Positions 37,527-47,050 of a stretch of 64,000 nucleotides of DNA are shown piece after piece. Both the position numbers and the translations under genes were made by a program. The first letter of the stretch is position 1. Every line of letters begins with the position of its first letter. The stretch spans positions 1,513,001 through 1,577,000 of the forward strand of contig NZ_CP133269.1 of the NCBI RefSeq assembly GCF_030915525.1. Direction: 5' to 3'. The stretch comes from Neobacillus sp. PS2-9. Its GTDB lineage: Bacteria; Bacillota; Bacilli; Bacillales; Cytobacillaceae. The notes under the pieces are model-generated. The model made no database searches and had not been told where the DNA came from. It was given only the letters and a program-made list of their open reading frames with translations.

Positions 37527-38469
37527 TTTAATCAAAAATGAATGGATGAAAATTTTTAGACGCCCTGGAACCTATGTGATGGTTGCCATCCTAGTCATTT
37601 CTATAGCAATAGTAGGTTTTGTAGTAAAGTATCAACAAAATGGGATGGATGTGTCCGAGGATCCCAAATGGGAACAAGTCCTACAAGAAGAAAATAATGC
37701 ATTAAAGCAGCAGATGGACCAAAGCCGGACAAAAATCGAAAAGCAGTATTTTAAAAAAGAAATAGCGATTAATAATTACCGAATCAAGCATCATATTCCG
37801 CCAAGAGAAAAATATTCGGTGTGGTCATTTGTAAAAGATACATCACAGCTCATTGTGTTAGCTGGGTTATTCATCATTATTGTGGCTGCTGGAATTGTGG
37901 CCAGTGAGTTTAACTGGGGAACAATCAAGCTGTTATTGATTAGGCCAATCAACCGAACGAAAATTTTACTATCTAAATATTTGACGGTATTGTTGTACGC
38001 TATATTCATGCTGTCCATCTTATTTGTCTTTTCAACTATACTTGGTGCCATCCTGTTCGGCATGCCAGACGAAGCGGTTTCGTATTTAAATTATAATAAT
38101 GGTCAAGTAACGGAGCAAAATATCGTTGTCCATTTATTAATCTATTACGGTTTAAGCTCAATTGATATGATTATGCTGGTTACAATGGCATTTATGATTT
38201 CTTCAGTCTTCCGTAATAGTTCGCTTGCCATTGGTTTATCCCTATTTCTATTGTTCACTGGGGGTCAGTTTACTACTCTACTGGCCATGAAATTTACCTG
38301 GGCAAAATACATTCTGTTTGCTAATACGGATTTAATGCAATATGTGGAAGGAGCGCCATTGGTGGAAGGAATGACCCTGTCCTTCTCCGTGCTTATGCTG
38401 TTGGCCTACTTTGCTCTATTCCAATTTCTCGCATTCTTTGTCTTTAAAAAACGAGACGTTGCTGCATAA
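37519..38469 (+). CDS. ABC transporter permease (ABC-2 family)
   Basis: 316 residues. One TM near the N terminus (about 17-36, TYVMVAILVISIAIVGFVV), a charged extracytoplasmic loop of about 70 residues (coiled-coil-like, QVLQEENNALKQQMDQS), then five TMs (about 110-130, 150-175, 205-225, 232-252, 285-310). This is the ABC-2 permease layout with the partner ATPase in the overlapping upstream gene. It starts with GTG 37519 after AAAAGGAGG. Its stop codon is the first part of a family A repeat. Confidence 0.87.
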   Translation: MGNLIKNEWMKIFRRPGTYVMVAILVISIAIVGFVVKYQQNGMDVSEDPKWEQVLQEENNALKQQMDQSRTKIEKQYFKKEIAINNYRIKHHIPPREKYSVWSFVKDTSQLIVLAGLFIIIVAAGIVASEFNWGTIKLLLIRPINRTKILLSKYLTVLLYAIFMLSILFVFSTILGAILFGMPDEAVSYLNYNNGQVTEQNIVVHLLIYYGLSSIDMIMLVTMAFMISSVFRNSSLAIGLSLFLLFTGGQFTTLLAMKFTWAKYILFANTDLMQYVEGAPLVEGMTLSFSVLMLLAYFALFQFLAFFVFKKRDVAA

Positions 38470-38605
38470 GAAAAGCGGAAGCGCCTTGGTCAGCCCCGAC
38501 AGGCAAATGTTCTTCGGCAAGAAAAGTCCGCCTTTTGACTTTTTTGCCGAAGGTTATTTGACCCGAGGGGTTAGGCGCTGGAGCTAGACAGTTCTCGAAG
38601 TCGAA
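38468..38605 (+). repeat. Dispersed hairpin repeat, family A, copy 3
   Basis: Same orientation and fold as 1762-1905. It begins inside the permease stop codon. Differences in the stem are few; the loop reads AAAAGTCCGCCTTTTGACTTTT. Confidence 0.85.
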
Positions 38606-38628
38606 ATTTATACGTTCTTATAATTTAG

Positions 38629-38674
38629 AAAAAGGTGTCAGGCACCATAACTATTGGTGCCTGACACCTTTTTT
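38629..38674. terminator. 19-bp perfect palindromic terminator
   Basis: AAAAAGGTGTCAGGCACCA (38629-38647) pairs fully with 38655-38673 around a 7-nt loop, with A and T runs on the outer sides. It serves convergent permease and rarA. The inner GGTGTCAGGCACC word is a common repeated motif in Bacillaceae. Confidence 0.9.
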
Positions 38675-39944
38675 AGCTTTTACGTATTAGTTTTTCATAG
38701 ACTACTGCAAGGGCCTGCTCGAATTTCCCGGTTTTCTTCGGCTGGTAGTATTGTTTGTTTTTCAGCCGGTTCGGCAAGTATTGCTGCGGAACCCAGCCAT
38801 TTTCATAGTTGTGTGGATATAAATATTCGATTCCTCTGCCAAGCTCTTTTGCTCCCTTGTAGTGGGCATCCTTTAAATGATCAGGAATTTCACCTACATT
38901 CCCTTTTCGGATATCTTCAAGAGCGGTATCGATAGCCAAAATAGCAGAGTTCGATTTGGGCGATAAGCATAGTTCAATTACGGCATTAGCAAGCGGGATT
39001 CTTGCCTCAGGAAAGCCCAGTCTTTCTGCCGTTTCAATCGCTGCTAACGTCCGTGGTCCTGCTTGTGGATTGGCGAGTCCAATATCCTCATAGGCAATGA
39101 CGATTAGTCTGCGGCTGATACTGACAAGGTCACCTGCTTCAATTAGCCTGCCAAGATAGTGCAGGGCAGCATTGGCGTCACTACCACGGATGGACTTTTG
39201 AAAGGCAGACAGGACATCATAGTGGCCGTCCCCATCCTTATCTGCAGCCATGCTTTTCTTCTGCAGACATTCCTCGGCCGATTCCACATCGATTGAAACC
39301 ATGCCTTCTTCATCTTCGTCTGTTGAGAGCACGGCTAATTCGAGTGCATTTAAGGAGCTTCTGACATCTCCGTTCGAGGCATTGGCGAAATGTTGTAAGG
39401 CTTCGTCAGTCACATTCACCTTTAATTTGCCCAGTCCACGATCCTCGTCTTCAATCGCACGGAGCAATGCCTGCTTCACCTCATCAGGTGTTAGTGGTTT
39501 AAGCTCAAAAATTTGACAGCGACTGCGAATCGCAGGATTAATCGCATGGTAGGGGTTACTTGTGGTTGCGCCGATTAGCGTAATCATTCCATTTTCTAAA
39601 TAGGGAAGCAAAAAGTCTTGTTTTCCTTTGTCCAAACGATGGACTTCATCTAGAAGAAGAATCACTTTTCCTGACATTTTTGCCTCAGCTGCAACAATTT
39701 CCATATCTTTTTTATTATTTGTTACTGCGTTTAAGGTTCGAAAGGCATATTTGGTACTTCCAGCAATGGCACTTGCAATCGATGTTTTGCCAATTCCAGG
39801 TGGTCCATATAAAATCATGGATGTAAGCTGTTTTGCTTTCACCATTCTAGCAATGATTTTTCCGTCACCAACCAAATGCTGCTGACCTACGACTTCGTCA
39901 ATCGTTCTTGGCCTCATCCGAAAGGCCAAAGGCTTTTGCTGCAT
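38673..39944 (-). CDS. rarA: Replication-associated recombination protein RarA (MgsA)
   Basis: AAA+ ATPase acting at stalled replication forks. 423 residues with Walker A GPPGIGKT (47-54), Walker B LLDEVHRL, sensor GATTSNPYHAINPAIRSR and the C-terminal tetramerisation domain (LKDAHYKGAKELGRG and YLPNRLKNKQYYQP). ATG 39944 is used because GGAGAG is 6 bp upstream; the in-frame ATG 39950 touches that site. In B. subtilis rarA (yrvN) directly follows tcdA (yrvM), so the 35-38.6 kb block sits between two normally adjacent genes. Confidence 0.95.
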   Translation of the reverse strand: MQQKPLAFRMRPRTIDEVVGQQHLVGDGKIIARMVKAKQLTSMILYGPPGIGKTSIASAIAGSTKYAFRTLNAVTNNKKDMEIVAAEAKMSGKVILLLDEVHRLDKGKQDFLLPYLENGMITLIGATTSNPYHAINPAIRSRCQIFELKPLTPDEVKQALLRAIEDEDRGLGKLKVNVTDEALQHFANASNGDVRSSLNALELAVLSTDEDEEGMVSIDVESAEECLQKKSMAADKDGDGHYDVLSAFQKSIRGSDANAALHYLGRLIEAGDLVSISRRLIVIAYEDIGLANPQAGPRTLAAIETAERLGFPEARIPLANAVIELCLSPKSNSAILAIDTALEDIRKGNVGEIPDHLKDAHYKGAKELGRGIEYLYPHNYENGWVPQQYLPNRLKNKQYYQPKKTGKFEQALAVVYEKLIRKS

Positions 39945-40033
39945 AATCATCTCTCCAAAAGGAATTTCATTTTATTCATACTTTTATACTACGATACCAC
40001 TTTCTTGGGGAAAAAGCATATTAAAGGAGAATG

Positions 40034-40042
40034 TGTTATAAT
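40034..40042 (+). promoter_or_regulatory. Extended -10 promoter for cymR operon
   Basis: TG-T-TATAAT (TATAAT at 40037-40042) with no good -35 box, about 70 bp before the cymR start. Confidence 0.55.
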
Positions 40043-40113
40043 TTCTAATGCCTATCAATTTACTGTGGAATTACGTATTTAAATATATAGATTTTGAATA
40101 GAGGTGCTAAGTA

Positions 40114-40533
40114 GTGAAAATATCAACAAAGGGTAGATATGGTCTTACAATTATGATTGAGCTTGCTAAAAAATATGGTGAAGGTCCCACATCTTTAAAA
40201 GCCATTGCACAGGCAAATGATTTATCAGAACATTATTTAGAGCAATTGGTTGCTCCGTTAAGGAATGCAGGTTTAGTTAAGAGTATAAGAGGGGCATATG
40301 GTGGTTATATTCTTACAAATGTTCCTTCTAAAATTACTGCTGGGGATGTCATTCGTGTCCTGGAGGGACCGATTACGCCGGTTGAAGGAATTGAAGATGA
40401 GGAGCCAGCAAAGCGAGAACTTTGGATTAGAATTAGGGATGCGATTAAGGGTGTTTTAGATAACACTACTTTAGAAGATCTGGCAAATCACAGTGAAGAT
40501 AATGATACCGAAGGTTATATGTTTTATATATAA
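40114..40533 (+). CDS. cymR: CymR, Rrf2-family cysteine metabolism repressor
   Basis: 139 residues, nearly the B. subtilis length. Begins KISTKGRYGLTIMIELA, with the winged HTH (LKAIAQANDLSEHYLEQLVAPLRNAGLV) and GAYGGYIL wing. It has no cluster-binding cysteines, which separates it from IscR. CymR, with CysK, represses cysteine and sulfur genes, among them the mtnN-mccAB operon present at 61-63.7 kb. GTG 40114 follows GAGGTG. It is followed by yrvO and mnmA. Confidence 0.95.
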   Translation: MKISTKGRYGLTIMIELAKKYGEGPTSLKAIAQANDLSEHYLEQLVAPLRNAGLVKSIRGAYGGYILTNVPSKITAGDVIRVLEGPITPVEGIEDEEPAKRELWIRIRDAIKGVLDNTTLEDLANHSEDNDTEGYMFYI

Positions 40534-40578
40534 GGCGAAGAGTATGAACATAGAATTATTTTGATTGAAGGTGTAAGG

Positions 40579-41721
40579 ATGGAACGAATTTATCTCGACC
40601 ACGCAGCAACCACACCCATGCATCCTAAAGTAATTGGAAAAATGGTCGAAGCTATGAATACGATTTTTGGTAACCCTTCGAGTATTCACTCATTCGGAAG
40701 GGAAGCCCGTCATCAAATTGATAGAGCTAGGGCTGGACTTGCGCGCAGCATTGGTGCAAAGGAAAACGAGATTATTTTTACAAGCGGTGGTACAGAAGCC
40801 GATAACATGGCGTTGTTTGGTGTGGCTGAAAGCTATCAGAATAAAGGCAAACACATTATTACCACTAAGGTGGAACATCATGCTGTCTTGCATGCTTGTA
40901 AAAAGCTAGAGAAGATGGGTTATGAGGTTACCTATTTACCTGTTGATGAAATAGGACGGGTTTCCATCTCTGAATTCCAAGAAGCATTGAGGGATGATAC
41001 GATTTTAGTATCCATCATGTATGGTAACAATGAAGTTGGCTCGATTCAGCCAATTTCTGAAATCGGCCACTTACTAAAAGATCATCAAGCAGTCTTTCAT
41101 ACCGATGCGGTACAAGCCTATGGAATAGAAAAGATTGATGTAAACGAAAGCCAAATTGATTTATTATCCGTTTCTGCTCATAAAATCAATGGTCCAAAAG
41201 GAACAGGTTTTCTTTTTGCCCGTTCAAATGTGAAACTCTCTCCTCGCTCCTTTGGCGGGGACCAAGAAAGAAAGAGACGAGCTGGAACGGAAAATGTTGC
41301 TTCTATTGTTGGTTTTCATGAAGCTGTTACAATTGCAAATGAAGAAAGAGCGGCTAATAGAGAAAAGTATATAGGTTTTAAAGAGGTAATGTTAGCAAAA
41401 TTGCGTGAATTAGATATCGAGTTTAACATAAACGGATTGCTTGAAACTTCACTGCCACATGTATTAAACTTAAGCTTTCCGGGAACGAGTGTGGAGGCTA
41501 TGCTTGTTAATCTTGATTTGGCAGGCATTGCTGTTTCGAGCGGATCAGCATGTACGGCTGGTAGCTTAGAACCCTCTCATGTCCTGGTTGCCATGTTTGG
41601 TAAACAGTCAGAGCGCTTGATCAATTCGATCCGATTTAGTTTTGGCTTAAACACGACGACTGAGGACGTCGTGAAAGCTGCTGAAGAGACGGCAAAGGTT
41701 GTTTTGCGTCTGAAAAAATAA
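40579..41721 (+). CDS. yrvO: Cysteine desulfurase YrvO, sulfur donor for MnmA
   Basis: 380 residues of the IscS/NifS type. PLP lysine Lys202 (SAHKINGPKG), His100 and the catalytic Cys325 in SSGSACTAG are present. In B. subtilis YrvO gives sulfur directly to MnmA for 2-thiouridine at tRNA position 34, and the adjacency (40 bp) supports the same role here. Start ATG 40579 follows AAGGTGTAAGG; the upstream TTG 40561 has no ribosome site. Confidence 0.95.
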   Translation: MERIYLDHAATTPMHPKVIGKMVEAMNTIFGNPSSIHSFGREARHQIDRARAGLARSIGAKENEIIFTSGGTEADNMALFGVAESYQNKGKHIITTKVEHHAVLHACKKLEKMGYEVTYLPVDEIGRVSISEFQEALRDDTILVSIMYGNNEVGSIQPISEIGHLLKDHQAVFHTDAVQAYGIEKIDVNESQIDLLSVSAHKINGPKGTGFLFARSNVKLSPRSFGGDQERKRRAGTENVASIVGFHEAVTIANEERAANREKYIGFKEVMLAKLRELDIEFNINGLLETSLPHVLNLSFPGTSVEAMLVNLDLAGIAVSSGSACTAGSLEPSHVLVAMFGKQSERLINSIRFSFGLNTTTEDVVKAAEETAKVVLRLKK

Positions 41722-41743
41722 ATGTAATATCTAGTAGGGTTAA

Positions 41744-42880
<1,137 letters not shown>

Positions 42881-42886
42881 TTTATC

Positions 42887-42918
42887 CCCTGATTCCAATA
42901 CTGGAGTCAGGGCTTTTT
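42887..42918 (+). terminator. Intrinsic terminator of mnmA
   Basis: Stem CCCTGA-tt-CCA / TGG-ag-TCAGGG with T tail. Confidence 0.85.
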
Positions 42919-42987
42919 ACTCTTTTTTGGGTACGTTTTTCTTCTCAGAATATGATATACTTTCCCTTAGGATTGGAGCTGAAAAAA

Positions 42988-43641
42988 ATGGATAAAAACC
43001 AATTAGGTGTACAATACATGCAGGAAGGTAACTACGAAGAAGCAGCTAAAGCCTTCAATGCAGCAATAGAAGAAAATCCGACGGACCCTGTTGCTTATAT
43101 TAACTTCGGCAATGTTCTTTCAGCTGTCGGTGACGATGAAAAGGCTATCAAATTTTATCAAAAGGCACTTGAAATAGATGAAAACGCGGCAGCAGCTTAC
43201 TATAGTATCGGTAACATTATGTTCACTCATGATCAGTTTGACGAGGCTAAAAATATGTTTGAAACAGCCATGAAAAAGGGGCTGGAGTCTGCCGATAATT
43301 ACTTTATGTTAGGTTTAACGCTAGTACAATTAGACAAGAACCGCTTCGCCCTTCCTTACCTGCAAAGAAGTGTTGAGCTGAATGAAGAGGATGCAGAAGC
43401 AAGGTTTCAATATGGTTTATGTCTAGCACAATTAGAATTCATTGACGAATCTATGGTTCAATTTGAAAAGTGTATTGAACTCGATCCAGGACACTCAGAT
43501 GCTTATTATAATTTAGGGGTTTCGTATGCCTTTAAAGAAAATTCTACTAAAGCAATTGAAATGTTTAATAAAGCCTTGGAAAACCAGCCAGACCATTTGC
43601 TTGCAGGACATGCAAAAAAATTAATTGAAAATATGCAATAG
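42988..43641 (+). CDS. yrrB: Tetratricopeptide repeat protein YrrB
   Basis: 217 residues made almost wholly of about six TPR units (MQEGNYEEAAKAFNAAIEEN, VGDDEKAIKFYQKALEID, FDEAKNMFETAMKKG and so on), a scaffold for protein binding with no catalytic motif. Start ATG 42988 has GGAG 9 bp upstream; the longer frame from 42952 lacks a ribosome site. It precedes recD2, 35 bp apart, as in B. subtilis; the partner protein is unknown. Confidence 0.9.
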   Translation: MDKNQLGVQYMQEGNYEEAAKAFNAAIEENPTDPVAYINFGNVLSAVGDDEKAIKFYQKALEIDENAAAAYYSIGNIMFTHDQFDEAKNMFETAMKKGLESADNYFMLGLTLVQLDKNRFALPYLQRSVELNEEDAEARFQYGLCLAQLEFIDESMVQFEKCIELDPGHSDAYYNLGVSYAFKENSTKAIEMFNKALENQPDHLLAGHAKKLIENMQ

Positions 43642-43676
43642 GTGATGCCGATCTTTTTGAAAGGAGGGAGACGCGA

Positions 43677-46091
43677 GTGGAGAAGCAGGATTCGCTTGAT
43701 TTATTTGCCGAACAAGGAAAGTTTGTAAAGGGAAGACCCATCGTTACCATCTTTCATAATGAACAAAACCTATATACGGTTTTACGGATACGAGTAGATG
43801 AAACAAACCATTCTTATGATGACAAAGAAGCGGTTGTCACTGGCTATTTTCCAAAGGTACATGAGCAGGAAACGTATATCTTTTACGGAGAATTTAAAGA
43901 TCATCCTAAGTTTGGTCTGCAATTTCATACAAATCATTTCAGAAAAGATATGCCACAGACAAAGCAAGGGGTTATTGCTTATTTGTCAGGTGAACTGTTC
44001 AAAGGGATTGGTAAGAAGACAGCAGAAAATATCGTAGATACGCTTGGGGAAAACGCCATTTCAAAAATACTTAACCAGCCGTCGCTGCTAGATTCCATTC
44101 CTAAGCTTCCTCCTGACAAGGCTAAATCACTGTATGACACACTCATGGAGCACCAAGGACTCGAGCAGGTCATGGTAGCTTTAAACCAATATGGGTTCGG
44201 GCCGCAGATTTCAATGCGAATTTACCAGGCATACAAAGAGGAGACACTTGGTATTATTCAAAAGAACCCTTACCAATTAGTTGAGGATATTGAGGGAGTT
44301 GGTTTTGGCCGTGCGGATGAGCTTGGCTATCAGCTTGGGATATCAGGCAGTCATCCTGATCGCATCAAAGCAGCCTGTCTATATACGCTAGAAAATGATA
44401 GCTTGCAGACCGGTCATGTATACATACATGCTGAGCAATTACTCGAACAAGTAAAAAGTTTGTTGGAAGAAAATAAGCGAGACCAAATTGAATTTTTCGA
44501 TATTTCGAATGAAGTCATTAAGTTGGAAGAAGAAGGGAAATTAATTGGTGAAGAAAAACGAATTTACTTGCCATCTCTATATTTTGCAGAAAAAGGTCTT
44601 GTGACTAACATTCACCGTATCTTACAGCAAACTGAATATAAGGATCAATTTCCTGAATCTGAGTTCTTGCTTGCTTTGGGAGGCTTGGAAGAACGCCTTG
44701 GGGTACAATATGCGCCCACCCAAAGAGAAGCCATTCAAACGGCATTAATGGCACCAATGCTTATTTTAACTGGGGGACCTGGAACAGGTAAAACCACGGT
44801 TATAAAAGGAATTGTTGAGCTTTACGCTGAACTCCATGGCTGTTCGTTGGAGCCGAAGGATTATCATAAAAAGGGTGAGCCTTTTCCATTTTTGCTTGCT
44901 GCACCAACAGGTAGAGCAGCCAAAAGAATGAGTGAATCCACCGGGCTTCCTGCGGTAACGATTCATCGATTACTTGGTTTAAATGGGACTGAAGGAATTG
45001 ACCATGAGGATTCAAATACACTTGAAGGAAAAATATTAATCGTAGATGAAACTTCTATGCTCGATATATGGCTTGCTAATCAATTGTTTAAGGCTCTGCC
45101 TGACAATATCCAAGTTATACTTGTTGGGGACGAGGATCAGCTGCCATCGGTTGGTCCTGGTCAGGTTTTAAAGGACTTGTTGGATTCAGAACGTATTCCG
45201 ACGGTTCGATTAACCGATATTTACCGGCAGGCGGAAGGTTCATCAATCATAGAATTGGCCCATGATATAAAAAGGGGCTATCTTCCCCCGGATGTAACAC
45301 AAAAGAAGCCTGATCGTTCGTTTATCAGATGTTCTACTGCACAGGTGGCTCAAGTCGTGGAAAAAGTAGCACAAAATGCCAAAAACAAAGGTTATTCTGC
45401 AAAGGATATCCAAGTGCTGGCGCCTATGTATAGAGGCCCTGCAGGGATTGACCGGTTAAATGTGTTGCTACAGGAGATTTTTAATCCAAACCCTGATGGT
45501 AAACGAAAGGAAATTACCTTTGGAGAAGTAAAGTACCGAATTGGTGATAAGGTGCTTCAACTTGTTAATCAACCAGAGAATAATGTGTTCAACGGTGATA
45601 TTGGTGAAATTATTTCGATTATCTATGCAAAGGAAAATACGGAAAAACAAGACATGATTTATATTTCCTTTGAGGGAAATGAAGTGGAATATACAAGGCA
45701 GGATTTGAATCAAATCACCCATGCCTATTGTTGTTCTGTCCATAAATCCCAGGGCAGTGAATTTCCTATTGTTATACTTCCTGTAACGAGAAGTTATTAC
45801 CGGATGTTGCGACGAAATTTAATCTATACAGCTATCACAAGAAGTAAACAATCGTTAATTCTTTGTGGAGAAGAAGATGCATTAAGAATGGGCGTAGAAA
45901 GAGCTGACGAACTTTCAAGACAGACCACTCTTCGTGAAAAGCTTCAAGAAACAATTTTAGTACAGCCGAAGACTCCTCAAAATGATAAAGAGTTGGACGA
46001 AGGCTTATCCTATGAGGCAGAATTAATGCAAGTCAATCCAATGGTTGGAATGGAAAACCTTACACCTTATGATTTCATGCTAAATGACTGA
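43677..46091 (+). CDS. recD2: ATP-dependent DNA helicase RecD2
   Basis: Superfamily 1B 5' to 3' helicase without RecBC partners. 804 residues: an N-terminal OB/HhH region (about 1-230, with LFKGIGKKTAENIVDTLGENA), Walker A LTGGPGTGKTT (about 364-374), Walker B IVDETSML, motif III GDEDQLPSVGPG, motif V/VI HAYCCSVHKSQGSEF and YTAITRSKQ. GTG 43677 follows AAAGGAGGGAG. RecD2 affects replication fork progress and mutation rate in B. subtilis. Confidence 0.96.
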   Translation: MEKQDSLDLFAEQGKFVKGRPIVTIFHNEQNLYTVLRIRVDETNHSYDDKEAVVTGYFPKVHEQETYIFYGEFKDHPKFGLQFHTNHFRKDMPQTKQGVIAYLSGELFKGIGKKTAENIVDTLGENAISKILNQPSLLDSIPKLPPDKAKSLYDTLMEHQGLEQVMVALNQYGFGPQISMRIYQAYKEETLGIIQKNPYQLVEDIEGVGFGRADELGYQLGISGSHPDRIKAACLYTLENDSLQTGHVYIHAEQLLEQVKSLLEENKRDQIEFFDISNEVIKLEEEGKLIGEEKRIYLPSLYFAEKGLVTNIHRILQQTEYKDQFPESEFLLALGGLEERLGVQYAPTQREAIQTALMAPMLILTGGPGTGKTTVIKGIVELYAELHGCSLEPKDYHKKGEPFPFLLAAPTGRAAKRMSESTGLPAVTIHRLLGLNGTEGIDHEDSNTLEGKILIVDETSMLDIWLANQLFKALPDNIQVILVGDEDQLPSVGPGQVLKDLLDSERIPTVRLTDIYRQAEGSSIIELAHDIKRGYLPPDVTQKKPDRSFIRCSTAQVAQVVEKVAQNAKNKGYSAKDIQVLAPMYRGPAGIDRLNVLLQEIFNPNPDGKRKEITFGEVKYRIGDKVLQLVNQPENNVFNGDIGEIISIIYAKENTEKQDMIYISFEGNEVEYTRQDLNQITHAYCCSVHKSQGSEFPIVILPVTRSYYRMLRRNLIYTAITRSKQSLILCGEEDALRMGVERADELSRQTTLREKLQETILVQPKTPQNDKELDEGLSYEAELMQVNPMVGMENLTPYDFMLND

Positions 46092-46123
46092 AACTATAAA
46101 TGTTCGGGGAGGTGGGACACTCT

Positions 46124-46600
46124 TTGCGGACATTTTCATTATTAAAAGGACAACCAGTTTTTGAAACGAGCAGTGGAACAAAAATTGGTGATATCAGTGA
46201 CCTATGTATCTCAAGCAATGGTATCGTCAAAGGCCTATTGATTAAAAAAGGCGTTTTCTTCAAACAATCGTACTTTCTGGATATTCAAAAAGTGACTACC
46301 TTCGGCTGGGATGGGGTTATGATTGATGATAGCGGGTGCTTGGAAAAGGTAGGAGATAACCCTGAATATACCTTGACACATCAGCATTCTTTAGATGGAA
46401 TGATGATGCTCTCAAAAAGCGGAGAATCACTCGGTTTGTTAAAGGATGTATATTTTCAGGAAGAAGTGGGCACAATCGTAGGGTATGAAATTACGGATGG
46501 CTTCTTTTCGGATATCACGGAAGGTAAACAAGTCATTCAATCCGGGAAGCCCTTAGCGATCGGAAAGGATGCCATTATCGTAGATGTAGATAATACGTGA
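46124..46600 (+). CDS. yrrD: PRC-barrel domain protein YrrD
   Basis: 158 residues with two PRC-barrel-like halves (LLKGQPVFETSSGTKIGDISDL and LSKSGESLGLLKDVYFQEEVG). The function is unknown. TTG 46124 is chosen because GGGAGGTGGG (46107-46116) is well placed for it, while the upstream ATG 46100 has no ribosome site. The first residues are then MRTFSLLKG. Confidence 0.82.
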   Translation: MRTFSLLKGQPVFETSSGTKIGDISDLCISSNGIVKGLLIKKGVFFKQSYFLDIQKVTTFGWDGVMIDDSGCLEKVGDNPEYTLTHQHSLDGMMMLSKSGESLGLLKDVYFQEEVGTIVGYEITDGFFSDITEGKQVIQSGKPLAIGKDAIIVDVDNT

Positions 46601-46611
46601 GGTGTCTTTTC

Positions 46612-46803
46612 ATGTTTAAGTGTCCTAACTGTCAAAGCAAAGATATCGGCAAAATTGGTATTAACCAATATTATTGCTGGAGCTGTTTTATTGAGCTATC
46701 TGTTAACAAAGGTCTCATTAACACCCATCAGGTGGAGGAAGACGGTTCACTTAGTTCCTTAGACGATTTGTTTGAAGAAGAAGAGCGTCGTTACACCCTA
46801 TAA
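46612..46803 (+). CDS. yrzR: Small zinc-ribbon protein (YrzR-like)
   Basis: 63 residues. CPNC near the N terminus and CWSC about 20 residues later form a likely zinc ribbon; the C terminus is acidic. ATG 46612 has GTGAGGTG upstream and follows yrrD by 11 bp. The function is unknown. The B. subtilis name is given from position and size only. Confidence 0.75.
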   Translation: MFKCPNCQSKDIGKIGINQYYCWSCFIELSVNKGLINTHQVEEDGSLSSLDDLFEEEERRYTL

Positions 46804-46824
46804 TTATTATAAGAGGTGAAACGC

Positions 46825-46959
46825 ATGAATAAAATGATGACGTCGATGATTGCTTTTGGTGCGGGGATGGCCATATATAATATGGCCCAACGAAATAATA
46901 TGATGTCCACCCGCAATATGAAAAGAATACAAAAAAAGGTAAAACGAGCAATGTTTTAA
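46825..46959 (+). CDS. yrzQ: YrzQ-type small membrane or basic protein (DUF3918)
   Basis: A 44-residue ORF starting MNKMMTSMIAFGAGMAIYN, with one short hydrophobic segment (about 7-20) and a strongly basic C terminus (KRIQKKVKRAMF). A good ribosome site (AAGAGGTG, 7 bp before ATG) and the following terminator show that it is real. Similar small proteins occur here in other Bacillus genomes. The function is unknown. Confidence 0.75.
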   Translation: MNKMMTSMIAFGAGMAIYNMAQRNNMMSTRNMKRIQKKVKRAMF

Positions 46960-46963
46960 TGCA

Positions 46964-46993
46964 AATCCCCCTTGGATTCCTAGGGGGATTTTT
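46964..46993 (+). terminator. Intrinsic terminator after yrzQ
   Basis: Perfect 9-bp stem AATCCCCCT / AGGGGGATT with a T tail. Confidence 0.9.
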
Positions 46994-47050
46994 ACGTACG
47001 TGCATATTTCCCTTTATTGTCTCTAACACTAACATGAGGGAGGATTGCTC

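Noticed and set aside
40114..40533. IscR, Fe-S cluster regulator
   Set aside because: It lacks the three cluster cysteines and matches CymR in length and in its EEPAKRELWIRIRDA segment.
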